From contig NZ_JAATJB010000002.1 of NCBI RefSeq assembly GCF_011927635.1, positions 124,001-188,000 of the forward strand: DNA of 64,000 nucleotides, in the 5' to 3' direction. The translations under genes were made by a program, and so were the position numbers. Shown here piece by piece: positions 1-7,548 of this stretch (positions within the stretch are counted from its first letter, which is position 1; each line of letters begins with the position of its first letter). The stretch comes from Sphingomonas trueperi. Its GTDB lineage: Bacteria; Pseudomonadota; Alphaproteobacteria; Sphingomonadales; Sphingomonadaceae. Below the pieces are notes generated by a model. The model searched no databases, was not told where the DNA came from, and was given only the letters and a program-made list of their open reading frames with translations.

Positions 1-117
1 GTGCCGCAGATCGCGGCGGCAATCCTGGCGTGCATCGCGCTCGCGGGGGCCCTGCGCCATGGCGGGCACCGCGGTTACCGTCAGCGCCGCCGCAGCGGCA
101 ACGAACAACATGCGCAT
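1..117 (-). CDS. N-terminal part of an exported protein, cut by the window edge
   Basis: Only the first 39 codons lie in the window; the gene runs off the left edge. The visible part is a typical Sec signal peptide: a short basic start (MRM), an alanine-rich hydrophobic core and a probable cleavage site after AMA at about residue 20, followed by a charged RERDARQDCRRD stretch. The start at 117 is preceded by AGGAAA at a good distance; the in-frame ATG at 111 is an alternative. It follows the phosphomannose isomerase gene on the same strand. The mature protein cannot be identified from this fragment. Confidence 0.6.
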   Translation of the reverse strand, partial: MRMLFVAAAAALTVTAVPAMAQGPRERDARQDCRRDLRH

Positions 118-200
118 CGTGACATTTCCTTGTCGTTATCGATGCGTGCCGAACGTGCCGGCGCGACGGCAGGTTGCGTGAATATGAAACTACGTTCGGT

Positions 201-1043
201 TCATTCGGCGTCCATCGACGGGACACGCGTGTCGCCGGGATAGGCGAACAGCAGGTCGCTGCCCACGCCAGCCTCCAGTTCGATATGGCCTTCGACCGTC
301 AGGCATTCGCCCGCCTTGAAGGCGATGCCGTCGACCACGCCTTCGCCCTTTACCGGGATCAGCCAGCCGGTGGTGCCTTCCGGCAGGTCGAAGCGGCGAT
401 GCCCGCCTTCCCAGCGCTCGAGCACGAACTTGGGGCCTTCGACCAGGATGGTGCGGTTGGGCGCGACCGCACCCGGCATCGGGTGCGGCACGAAGGGCAC
501 GGGCTCGGCGACCGCGATGCCCGCGTCCAGGTGCAGCTCGCGCGGGCGGCCGTAATCATAGAGGCGATAGGTGGTCTCGCTGTTCTGCTGGACCTCGATC
601 AGGGTGATTCCCGCGCCGATCGCGTGCACCGTGCCCGAGGCCGAGTAGAAAAAGTCGCCGGCCTTGACCGGCTTCCAGTCGAGCATGTCCTCGATCGAGC
701 CGTCGAGCGCACCGGCGCGCAGTTCCTCGCGGGTGTAGGGCTTCTTCGTGCCCAGCGCGATCGTCGAATCGGGTTGTGCGTCAAGGATCACCCAGCATTC
801 GTCCTTGCCGCGCGGCAGGCCGGCGGCGTGCGCCTGCTCGTCGTTCGGGTGGACCTGCACCGACAATTTCTCGCTGGTGAACAGATACTTGATCAGCAGA
901 TCGGGGGTGCTGTCGCCCGGCGTCTGGAACCAGACCTCGCCGACCGGATCGCCGTCCTTGGCGGGATCGGCGAAGCCCGGATACAGGGTGTGGCGGCCCC
1001 AGGGTTTTTCGACGCGGTGGGTGGCGAGAAGCGTGGCGGGCAC
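201..1043 (-). CDS. manA: Mannose-6-phosphate isomerase, class I
   Basis: A cytoplasmic zinc enzyme interconverting mannose-6-phosphate and fructose-6-phosphate, which feeds GDP-mannose and exopolysaccharide synthesis. The 280-residue product is the short bacterial form. Type I motifs are visible: QVHPNDE at about residues 63-69 (zinc ligands), GKDECW around 79-84, SGTVHAIG around 136-143 with the zinc-binding His, then EVQQNSETTYR. The start is taken as GTG at 1043 because AAGGGG lies just upstream; the reading frame stays open far upstream but that part does not resemble the family. It is divergent from bamD. Confidence 0.93.
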   Translation of the reverse strand: MPATLLATHRVEKPWGRHTLYPGFADPAKDGDPVGEVWFQTPGDSTPDLLIKYLFTSEKLSVQVHPNDEQAHAAGLPRGKDECWVILDAQPDSTIALGTKKPYTREELRAGALDGSIEDMLDWKPVKAGDFFYSASGTVHAIGAGITLIEVQQNSETTYRLYDYGRPRELHLDAGIAVAEPVPFVPHPMPGAVAPNRTILVEGPKFVLERWEGGHRRFDLPEGTTGWLIPVKGEGVVDGIAFKAGECLTVEGHIELEAGVGSDLLFAYPGDTRVPSMDAE

Positions 1044-1166
1044 GGAAGATCCCCTTCGATGACGGTACGGAAATGCCAGCGCATGTGGCCCGAAGCAGGT
1101 TCCGCCGCAATCCCGCCCCGAAAAGGATTGTTTGCAGCCACGGCCCCGGTCTAAGAACCCCGCCAT

Positions 1167-1991
1167 ATGCGTAGTCCTCTGCCTCGCGCGCTTGCGTTCG
1201 CGCTCCTTCCGGTGTTCGCCCTTTCCGTCGCCGGCTGCGCCAAGCGCGGCGGGGTGAAGGATCTTCCCTATGTCGCCCGCGACGTCGGCACCCTGTACAG
1301 CACGGCCAAGCAGAAGCTGGACCAGCACCAGTACAAGCTTGCCGCCGCGCTGTTCGACGAAGTCGAGCGCCAGCACCCCTATTCGGTGTGGGCGCGGCGT
1401 GCGCAGCTGATGGGTGCGTTCAGCTATTATCTGAACCGGGATTATGCGCAGGCGATCTCGTCGGCGCAGCGCTTCCTGGCGGTCCACCCCGGCAACCGCG
1501 ATGCGCCCTATGCCTATTATCTGGTCGGCATCTCCTATTACGAGCAGATCAGCGACGTCACGCGCGACCAGAAGATCACCCAGCAGGCGCTCGATTCGCT
1601 CGGCGAGCTGATTCGCCGCTATCCGAACTCGAAATACGCCGCCGACGCGCGGCTGAAGCTCGACCTGGTCCGCGACCACCTCGCCGGCAAGGAAATGGAA
1701 ATCGGCCGTTTTTACGAGAAGCGCGGCCAGTGGCTGGCGGCGGCGCTGCGCTTCCGCAACGTGGTCGACAATTACCAGATGACCACCCACGTCCCCGAAT
1801 CGTTGATGCGCCTGACCGAGAGCTATCTGGCGATGGGCGTGCCGGAGGAGGCCAACAAGGCCGCCGCGGTGCTCGGCGCCAATTATCCGGGCACCGACTG
1901 GTACAAGCATGCCTACGAGCTGATGCAGGAAAACCAGGACAAGGTGGCGGCTGCCGCCAAGGCCGGCCCGCCGCCCAAGCCCGCGAGCTAA
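1167..1991 (+). CDS. bamD: Outer membrane protein assembly factor BamD (lipoprotein)
   Basis: Essential lipoprotein of the BAM complex that inserts beta-barrel proteins into the outer membrane; it sits on the periplasmic face of the outer membrane. The 274-residue product has a signal peptide ending in the lipobox LSVAGC (Cys24) and then a series of TPR-like helical repeats, with the family signature around YSVWARRAQLMGAFSYY and YPNSKYAADA. The Ala/Lys/Pro tail is variable in the family. It lies 43 bp upstream of recN, the common alphaproteobacterial order bamD-recN. Confidence 0.95.
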   Translation: MRSPLPRALAFALLPVFALSVAGCAKRGGVKDLPYVARDVGTLYSTAKQKLDQHQYKLAAALFDEVERQHPYSVWARRAQLMGAFSYYLNRDYAQAISSAQRFLAVHPGNRDAPYAYYLVGISYYEQISDVTRDQKITQQALDSLGELIRRYPNSKYAADARLKLDLVRDHLAGKEMEIGRFYEKRGQWLAAALRFRNVVDNYQMTTHVPESLMRLTESYLAMGVPEEANKAAAVLGANYPGTDWYKHAYELMQENQDKVAAAAKAGPPPKPAS

Positions 1992-2001
1992 AAGCACTTT
2001 C

Positions 2002-2016
2002 GTTCTTCTCCTGTTC
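2002..2016 (+). promoter_or_regulatory. LexA (SOS) box upstream of recN
   Basis: GTTC-TTCTCCT-GTTC is an exact match to the alphaproteobacterial LexA operator GTTC-N7-GTTC. It lies in the short bamD-recN gap, 18 bp before the recN start. RecN is a classic SOS gene, so the placement makes functional sense. That LexA binds here is inferred. Confidence 0.75.
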
Positions 2017-2034
2017 CTGCGATAGGGGGCCGCG

Positions 2035-3696
2035 ATGCTGACCGCGCTATCCATTCGCGACGTGGTGCTGATCGAGGCGCTGGACCTGGAGTTCGGCGAA
2101 GGGCTCGGCGTGCTGACCGGCGAGACCGGGGCTGGCAAGTCGATCCTGCTCGACGCATTGGGGCTGGCGCTGGGCGCGCGCGCCGATAGCGGGCTGGTCC
2201 GCAGCGGCGCGAGCCAGGCGGTGGTGGTGGCGAGCTTCGTCCCGCCCGCCGCCGACGGCGAGATCGCCAACCTTTTCGCGCAGAACGGCATGGAGCTGGA
2301 GCCGGGCGAGCCGCTGCTCGTCCGCCGGCTGGTCAAGGCCGATGGCGGCAGCCGCGCGTTCGTCAACGACCAGCCTGCGTCCGCGGGCTTCCTTCGAGAG
2401 CTGGCGCCGCACCTGGTCGAAATTCACGGCCAGCATGACGACCGCGGGTTGCTCAACCCGCGCGGGCACCGGCTGCTGCTCGATTCCTTCGGGCGCTGCG
2501 ACACAGGCCCGGTGGCGATCGCGCACCGCGCCTGGCGCGCGGCCGAGGATGCGCTGGCGGTGGCGCGGGCCGAGCAAGACAGTGCCGAGCGCGACCGCGA
2601 ATGGCTGGAGCATGCCGTCACCGAACTCGCCGCGCTCGCGCCCGAGGAAGGCGAGGAGGAGCGGCTCGCCGAGCGCCGTGCGTCGATGCAGCGGGGCGAG
2701 AAGATCGCGACGGATCTGCAGGGCATCGCCGATCTGCTCGAAGGCTCCGACGGCGGGCTGGCGCGGCTGCGGCAGGCGGCGCGGATACTGGAGCGTGTGT
2801 CCGACGATCACGAAGCGCTGGCGGAGGCGCTGGCGGCGATCGATCGCGCGATCACCGAAGGCAGCGAGGCGCAGGCACAGGTCGATGCCGCGGCCGAGGC
2901 GCTGGCCTTCGATCCCGCCGCGCTGGAGGCCGACGAGGCGCGGCTGTTCGAGCTCCGCGCCGTCGCCCGCAAGCATCGCGTACAGCCGGACGACCTTCCC
3001 GCGCTGCTCGCCGAGCTGTCCGGCCGGATGGAACGGCTGAGCAGCGGCGGCGCGGGCATCGCCAGGCTGGAGAAGGCGGCGGCGGCGGCCCATGCCAGCT
3101 ATCGCGAGGCGGCGCAGACGCTCTCCGCGATGCGCACCATGGCGGCGGCGCGGCTCGATGCGGCGGTGGCGGCCGAGCTCAAGCCGCTCAAGCTCGATGC
3201 CGCCCGCTTCCGCACCGTGGTCGAGCCGCTCGACGAGCACCAGTGGAGCGCCGCCGGCATGGACAGGGTGGAGTTCGAGGTCTCGACCAACCCCGGCGCG
3301 CCGTTCGCGCCGCTGATGAAGATCGCCAGCGGCGGCGAACTCTCGCGCTTCATCCTCGCGATGAAGGTGGCGCTGGCGGAGGAAGGCGGGGCGCGGACGC
3401 TGATCTTCGACGAGATCGATCGCGGCGTTGGCGGCGCGGTCGCCGATGCGATCGGCGAGCGGCTGGCGCGGCTGGCCCAGGGCTCGCAGCTGCTGGTGGT
3501 GACGCACAGCCCGCAGGTCGCGGCACGCGGGGCGCGGCATCTGCTGATCGCCAAGCGCCACGACGGCATCGTCACCCGCACCGGCGTCACCCCGCTGAGC
3601 CCCGAGCAGCGGCGCGAGGAAATCGCGCGGATGCTCTCGGGCGCCGAGATTACCCCCGAGGCCCGCGCCCAGGCGGAACGGCTGCTCGCCGCCTGA
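2035..3696 (+). CDS. recN: DNA repair protein RecN
   Basis: SMC-like ATPase acting in recombinational repair of double-strand breaks. The 553-residue product has the family layout: an N-terminal ATP-binding lobe with Walker A GETGAGKS at about 29-36, a long central charged and alanine-rich coiled-coil region (about 160-370), and a C-terminal lobe with the ABC signature SGGELSR near 432 and Walker B LIFDEID near 456-462. The length matches RecN proteins (about 550). The LexA box just upstream indicates SOS control. Confidence 0.97.
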   Translation: MLTALSIRDVVLIEALDLEFGEGLGVLTGETGAGKSILLDALGLALGARADSGLVRSGASQAVVVASFVPPAADGEIANLFAQNGMELEPGEPLLVRRLVKADGGSRAFVNDQPASAGFLRELAPHLVEIHGQHDDRGLLNPRGHRLLLDSFGRCDTGPVAIAHRAWRAAEDALAVARAEQDSAERDREWLEHAVTELAALAPEEGEEERLAERRASMQRGEKIATDLQGIADLLEGSDGGLARLRQAARILERVSDDHEALAEALAAIDRAITEGSEAQAQVDAAAEALAFDPAALEADEARLFELRAVARKHRVQPDDLPALLAELSGRMERLSSGGAGIARLEKAAAAAHASYREAAQTLSAMRTMAAARLDAAVAAELKPLKLDAARFRTVVEPLDEHQWSAAGMDRVEFEVSTNPGAPFAPLMKIASGGELSRFILAMKVALAEEGGARTLIFDEIDRGVGGAVADAIGERLARLAQGSQLLVVTHSPQVAARGARHLLIAKRHDGIVTRTGVTPLSPEQRREEIARMLSGAEITPEARAQAERLLAA

Positions 3697-3751
3697 ACCT
3701 GAACGAAGGTTGCAGGCTTGCGACAATTGGTGACGCAAAACCGCAGGGGGT

Positions 3752-3776
3752 GGGACAAAATCGCGACATCGGCGTT
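3752..3776 (+). promoter_or_regulatory. Possible EcfG-type promoter (one mismatch)
   Basis: GGGAC-N16-CGTT lies 53 bp upstream of the small periplasmic gene at 3829. The general-stress consensus of sphingomonads is GGAAC-N16/17-CGTT, so the -35 has one mismatch and the -10 is exact. The spacing to the start codon is suitable. Tentative. Confidence 0.35.
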
Positions 3777-3828
3777 CCACAACGGCTCTCGACCGCAGGG
3801 GCGGTCTCGTCGAAGTGAGGAGTATCCG

Positions 3829-4158
3829 ATGAAGAAGTTCATGCTGCTGATCGCAGGCCTTGGTGTCGCCACCGCTGCCGTTCCTGCATCGGCGCAGCCG
3901 GGCTGGCAGGCCATCAACGCCCGTCAGGATCGCATCGAGCAGCGCATCAACCAGGGCATCCGCTCGGGTTCGCTGAGCCGCCGCGAGGCGACGCAGATCC
4001 GCAACGAGTATCGCGGCCTGGTGCGCCTCGAGGCCCGCTATCGCGCCTCGCGCCCCGGCCTGACCCTGCAGGAGCGCCGCGATCTCGACCGCCGCTACGA
4101 CGCGCTGTCGGCCAAGATCCGCTACGAAAAGCACGATCGCAACAACCGCCGCCGCTGA
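3829..4158 (+). CDS. Small exported basic protein of unknown function
   Basis: 109 residues with a clear Sec signal peptide (MKKF, hydrophobic core, cleavage after ASAQ at about residue 23). The mature part is helical, rich in Arg and Glu, with repeated motifs of the kind RQDRIEQRINQGIRSG and LQERRDLDRRYDAL, and is probably a periplasmic helical-hairpin protein. I recognise the type from sphingomonads but no assigned function. The start is at the MKKF codon because GAGGAG lies 7-12 bp upstream; the open frame extends further upstream without a signal-like sequence. It ends at a strong intrinsic terminator. Confidence 0.75.
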   Translation: MKKFMLLIAGLGVATAAVPASAQPGWQAINARQDRIEQRINQGIRSGSLSRREATQIRNEYRGLVRLEARYRASRPGLTLQERRDLDRRYDALSAKIRYEKHDRNNRRR

Positions 4159-4179
4159 TCGCGGCGGCTAACCAGCGAG

Positions 4180-4212
4180 ACGGGCCTCGCCGCATGGCGG
4201 GGCCCGTTTTCT
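4180..4212 (+). terminator. Intrinsic terminator
   Basis: ACGGGCCTCGCC-GCAT-GGCGGGGCCCGT forms a 12-bp stem with one wobble pair, followed by TTTT. It sits 20 bp after the stop of the small exported protein and closes that transcript. Confidence 0.85.
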
Positions 4213-4237
4213 ATGGGAATTTCGGAAAACCCCTTTC

Positions 4238-4333
4238 CGTCATTCCGGCGAAAGCCGGAATCCATTCGCCACTCGTTAGTAGCTGGAGCCCACACGGAGA
4301 CCCCAATGGATCCCGGCTTTCGCCGGGATGACG
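4238..4333. repeat. 96-bp palindromic intergenic repeat, copy A
   Basis: Starts CGTCATTCCGGCGAAAGCCGG and ends with the near reverse complement (GGATCCCGGCTTTCGCCGGGATGACG). The arms of about 29 bp enclose a variable middle of about 38 bp. Four more copies are at 30370, 33064, 39157 and 55873. All lie between genes. It looks like a REP/MITE-type element; no transposase is present in the window. Confidence 0.9.
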
Positions 4334-4353
4334 ATGTGGCAAGGCGGCGCGGG

Positions 4354-4473
4354 TCACCCCCGCAGCGGGGCGATCCGCTGGAGCAGCAGCCGCCACAAGG
4401 GAATCGTCGCCAGCGTCATCTGCGAGGCGAAGGGCAGCACCGGCGCCACCCGGAAGAACCATAAGAACGGCAC
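4354..4473 (-). CDS. Possible very small membrane peptide
   Basis: A 39-codon frame starting at GTG 4473 encodes a hydrophobic peptide (VPFLWFFRVAPVLPFASQ, then TLATIPLWRLLLQRIAPLRG). The residue pattern resembles a real membrane segment more than a random GC-rich frame does. There is no clear ribosome binding site, and it may equally be the remnant of a longer gene. Confidence 0.2.
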   Translation of the reverse strand: MPFLWFFRVAPVLPFASQMTLATIPLWRLLLQRIAPLRG

Positions 4474-4529
4474 AGTGCGTCTAGCGCTTGGTTGTTATGC
4501 CGTGTCCCGGTGTCCCGGCAATCAGGCGA

Positions 4530-5063
4530 TCAGCTCTCCGTCTTGGGCGGCGTGCGGCGGGTGCGCGGCTTGGTGGTGGTGTCTGCCTTCTTGCGGGTAC
4601 GCCGCGGCGGCGGTGCCTTGGCGGGCTTGGCGGGCGCCGCCTCGGTGGCGACGGGCGCCGCGGGCGTGGCCGCGGCCTTCTCGACGGCAGCGGGCTTGCG
4701 GGGGCGACGTACCGGCGCGGGCTTGCCGGCGGCGGCAGCCTCGGGCGCGGCGGCGGGCTTGCGGATGCGCTTCACGGCCGGCTTGGCGGGGGTTGCCGCC
4801 GCTTCGGCCGCAGCCGGTGCGGGCGTGGCGTCTGGGGCGGGCGCCGGTTCGGCTGGGGTCTCGGCCTTGCCGCCGTCGCCCTTGATCCGTTGGGCGAGCG
4901 CGACCAGGCCGGAGGCGAGCAGATCGGCGATGACCGGATGCTTGGCGAGGGCGGTGAGCTGGCGGCGGGCATCCTTGGGCAGCTTGATGCCGTCGATCAC
5001 CTTGGGCAGGAACGACGTCTTCTTGTCGTCCTTCTTCGCCTTCTTCTCTTTCTTGCCGGCCAT
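4530..5063 (-). CDS. Basic protein with histone H1-like Ala/Pro/Lys tail
   Basis: 177 residues starting MAGKKEKKAKKDDKK. Residues about 17-65 form a plausible folded segment (FLPKVIDGIKLPKDARRQL, ALAKHPVIADLLASGLVAL). The remaining hundred or so residues are low-complexity Ala/Pro/Lys/Arg with repeats such as VRRPRKPAA and RRTRKKAD, reminiscent of histone H1-like bacterial DNA-binding tails. A nucleoid role is an inference from composition only. The start was chosen because GGGAGG precedes the ATG at 5063. Confidence 0.7.
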   Translation of the reverse strand: MAGKKEKKAKKDDKKTSFLPKVIDGIKLPKDARRQLTALAKHPVIADLLASGLVALAQRIKGDGGKAETPAEPAPAPDATPAPAAAEAAATPAKPAVKRIRKPAAAPEAAAAGKPAPVRRPRKPAAVEKAAATPAAPVATEAAPAKPAKAPPPRRTRKKADTTTKPRTRRTPPKTES

Positions 5064-5141
5064 GCCGCACCTCCCTCTCTGGGTGAAGCGGCCAGCTTCC
5101 GCCAAGCGATTCGCGCTGTCAACGTTTGGCGGCGGACGCGC

Positions 5142-5294
5142 TCAGTGCTGGGTGGGGCCGTCGGCTTCCCATTCGAAGACGATGTCGAAATCGGTCTCGG
5201 CCGGCGCGGTGGCGGCGCGACGCAGCCGGCGCGGCGGCTGCGCGGCCGGGGAGGGGCGTCGGCGCGGCGATCGATAGGGCTTGGGCTTCTGCAT
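5142..5294 (-). CDS. Small basic protein of unknown function
   Basis: 50 residues, MQKPKPYRSPRRRPSP at the N terminus, Arg/Pro-rich in the first half, then acidic (ETDFDIVFEWEADGPTQH). A strong AAGGAG lies upstream of the ATG; a GTG one codon earlier is possible. The basic-to-acidic layout with a conserved-looking WEADG end suggests a real gene. A candidate stress promoter lies about 30 bp upstream. Function unknown. Confidence 0.55.
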   Translation of the reverse strand: MQKPKPYRSPRRRPSPAAQPPRRLRRAATAPAETDFDIVFEWEADGPTQH

Positions 5295-5324
5295 CACGGG
5301 CTCCTTCAGCCCCCCGCAGCTACG

Positions 5325-5350
5325 AACCCCTGCAGATACGCTCAGGTTCC
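5325..5350 (-). promoter_or_regulatory. Possible EcfG-type promoter, minus strand
   Basis: Read on the minus strand: GGAAC-N17-GGTT, against GGAAC-N16/17-CGTT. It overlaps the last codons of the glycosyltransferase gene and lies about 30 bp before the small gene starting at 5294. The -35 is exact and the -10 has one mismatch. Confidence 0.35.
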
Positions 5351-6520
5351 GCGACGTCGGGCGACGAGCCGTTCGAGGTGCCGGTGCAATCGTTCGCTGT
5401 TTGCCTCCCAGGTGAACGGGGCGGCGATACGGCGAACATCCTCGGGGGCAGGGGGGGCGGCGAGCAGCTGGGCAATGCCGGCGGCGAGCGCGGCGGGGGT
5501 GCGCGCGACGATGCGCCCAGCACTGGGCGACGTCACCACCTGCCGCGCGCCGCCGACATCGGGGATGACGATCGGCGTCCCGCTTGCCAGCGCCTCGAGC
5601 CAGGCATTGGCGAGTCCTTCGGAGGCGGAGGCGAGCGCCATCACATCGGCGGCGGCGAGCAGGTCGGCGATGGAATCGGGGGGAAGCGGGCCGCACAGTC
5701 GGATGCGCTCGCCGCAGCCCAGCGCCGCTATGCGGGCGGCGAGGCGATCGGCCTCCGGTCCCTGGCCGGCGATGGCGAGATGGACGCCGGGCAGGCCGGC
5801 GACTGCGTCGATCAGCAGGTCGTGCCCCTTGAGCGGGATCAGCGCGCCGACCGAGGCGACCAGTGGTCCCGCGATCCCCAGCGCGCGCTTGGCGGCGGCG
5901 CGGTCGCGCGGGGCGAAGCGGGCGAGGTCGACGCCGGTGACGATGCAGTCGGTCCGCTCGGCCGGCATGCCAAGCGCGAGCATTTCGTCGCGCAGTGCCA
6001 GTGATACCGAGAGCAGCCCGTCGGCTGCCTGTCCCGCCCGCACGATCTGGCGGGCGATGGCGGGGCGCCGGGTCCATTGGTGGATGTCGGAGCCCCGGGC
6101 CTTGATCGACACCGGCACGCCGAACGCCTTGCCCAGCGCGATCGCGGCTGGGCCATCCGGAAAGAAGAACTCGCCGTTGATCACGTCGAAGCGGAAGGCG
6201 CGGCGCAGGTCGGTGAGCGCCGGGCGGAGCGCGCGGGCGAGCATCGCGGCATGGAAGCGGCCGCCGGTGCCGGGCAGATTGAGGAAGCGCGGGCGGTGGA
6301 CGGCGAGGCCGTTCCAATCCTCGCGCGCGGGCTGATCGGCGAGCGCGGCATAGCGCGGGTGACGATCGAGCGGGAAAGGCGGCAACCCGCGGGGAGCGAC
6401 CACCCGAACCTCCACCCCGTCCCGCGCCGCGAGCGCCCGGGTCTGGCGCTCGACGAAGATGCCGAAATTCGGGCGCGCGGCATCCGGGAACAGGGTGGAG
6501 AGGATCAGGACACGAAGCAT
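5342..6520 (-). CDS. Glycosyltransferase family 4 protein
   Basis: 392 residues with a GT-B fold layout: N-terminal acceptor domain beginning MLRVLILSTLFPDAARPNFG, a middle GALIPLKGHDLLIDAV linker typical of GT4, and a C-terminal nucleotide-sugar domain with the E-x7-E motif (SEGLANAWLEAL) and SGTPIVIPDVGG. It transfers a sugar from an activated donor, probably in exopolysaccharide or surface glycan synthesis. The substrate cannot be read from the sequence. It stands alone, with no sugar operon around it. Confidence 0.9.
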   Translation of the reverse strand: MLRVLILSTLFPDAARPNFGIFVERQTRALAARDGVEVRVVAPRGLPPFPLDRHPRYAALADQPAREDWNGLAVHRPRFLNLPGTGGRFHAAMLARALRPALTDLRRAFRFDVINGEFFFPDGPAAIALGKAFGVPVSIKARGSDIHQWTRRPAIARQIVRAGQAADGLLSVSLALRDEMLALGMPAERTDCIVTGVDLARFAPRDRAAAKRALGIAGPLVASVGALIPLKGHDLLIDAVAGLPGVHLAIAGQGPEADRLAARIAALGCGERIRLCGPLPPDSIADLLAAADVMALASASEGLANAWLEALASGTPIVIPDVGGARQVVTSPSAGRIVARTPAALAAGIAQLLAAPPAPEDVRRIAAPFTWEANSERLHRHLERLVARRRGT

Positions 6521-6562
6521 GCCCCGGGGTGTCTAGCACCCCGGGGTTAATGCTTCAGCGCA

Positions 6563-6931
6563 TCAGCGGCAGTTGCTGCCGCCCTTTTCGATCGCGCGAC
6601 CGGCCAGCGCGCCGGCGACGCCGCCGAGCAGGGTGCCGGCCATGCGGTCGCCGTCGGTGTCGATGGTGCGGCCGAGCAGCGCGCCGCCGACCGCACCGAC
6701 CACGGTGCCGGTGGTGCCGTCGGGCTTGCGGCAATAGCGGCGGCCGTCGCGGCCGCGCCACTCGCGATAGGCGTAGCGGCGATTGTCATGGCGATAGCGG
6801 CGGTCGTCATGGCCGCGATAATAACGGTCCTGGCCGATCGATGCCTTGGCCTCGGCCTGGGTGGCGGGCAGCACGACCGCCGCGGGAATGGCGAGCGCCG
6901 CGGCGCTGAGCGAAAGCAGAAGGGTACGCAT
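6563..6931 (-). CDS. Glycine-zipper 2TM domain protein, exported
   Basis: 122 residues starting MRTLLLSLSAAALAIPAAVV (signal peptide, cleavage near AEAK). A Tyr/Arg/Asp-rich middle (YYRGHDDRRYRHDN) leads to WRGRDGRRYCRKPDGTTG, then a glycine-zipper segment with GAVGGALLGRTID and GGVAGALAGRAIE, and a final Cys. Such proteins sit in or at the outer membrane. A lipoprotein paralogue with the same C-terminal half is encoded at 43718. The start is the ATG at 6931, preceded by GGGGAG. Confidence 0.85.
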   Translation of the reverse strand: MRTLLLSLSAAALAIPAAVVLPATQAEAKASIGQDRYYRGHDDRRYRHDNRRYAYREWRGRDGRRYCRKPDGTTGTVVGAVGGALLGRTIDTDGDRMAGTLLGGVAGALAGRAIEKGGSNCR

Positions 6932-7031
6932 GGGATACTCCCCGAGTTGTTGTTGATGAAACGAACGTGTCGGGTTTAATCCCGGTTGCATGAACCCAAT
7001 ACTACGTCGCGTTCAGGCAGGAGGCAGGCAG

Positions 7032-7460
7032 TTGAACGAGGCGCGGGCGATCATCGAGAGACTGGGGCTGGCGGCGCATCCCGAGGGCGGCTGGTATCGC
7101 GAGACGTGGCGGGCCCCTGCCGAGGGGGAAAGGCGCTCGCCGGGGACGGGGATCCTGTTCCTGCTGGAGGCGGGGCAGCGCTCGCACTGGCACCGGGTGG
7201 ATGCCGATGAGCTGTGGCTTTGGCACGCCGGATCGCCGCTCGACCTGCTGATCGAAGATGCGGACGGGGCAATCGGACGGGTGGTGCTGGGCGGCGGGGT
7301 GCTGGAGGGTCAAGTGCCGCAGGCCCGCGTGCCCGCCGGTCGCTGGCAGGCGACCGAGGCGCCGCACGGCTGGGGGCTGGTCAGCTGCGTGGTGGTGCCG
7401 GGCTTCGACTTTGCCGGCTTCGAGCTCGCCGCGCCCGGCTGGGCGCCGCCGGGCGCCTGA
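7032..7460 (+). CDS. Cupin superfamily protein (DUF985 type)
   Basis: 142 residues starting at TTG 7032, chosen because AGGAGG lies 9 bp upstream and because family members begin at the same point (a helix, then LGLAAHPEGGWYRETWR). Cupin motifs: HWHRVDADELWLWHAG and, near the C terminus, WQATEAPHGWGLVSCVVVPG and FDFAGFEL. The family is of unknown function (YML079-like); a sugar or small-molecule ligand is possible. It is divergent from the glycine-zipper gene. Confidence 0.85.
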   Translation: MNEARAIIERLGLAAHPEGGWYRETWRAPAEGERRSPGTGILFLLEAGQRSHWHRVDADELWLWHAGSPLDLLIEDADGAIGRVVLGGGVLEGQVPQARVPAGRWQATEAPHGWGLVSCVVVPGFDFAGFELAAPGWAPPGA

Positions 7461-7548
7461 CTCGGATTTATCCCCGTTATCCACAGTATCAACAGGCATT
7501 ACCGCTTGGTGCGACTCGCCCGCGGTGAGACCCTCAGACCTGTAAGAA

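Noticed and set aside
1044..2366. In-frame extension upstream of the phosphomannose isomerase, antisense to bamD and recN
   Set aside because: The extension does not resemble any phosphomannose isomerase and lies over two confident genes; a normal start with SD is available at 1043.
7468..7485. Two DnaA-box-like sequences (TTATCCCCG, TTATCCACA) suggesting an origin
   Set aside because: Two boxes are too few, there is no AT-rich unwinding region and no dnaA, dnaN or hemE context. They may be chance or a minor DnaA site.
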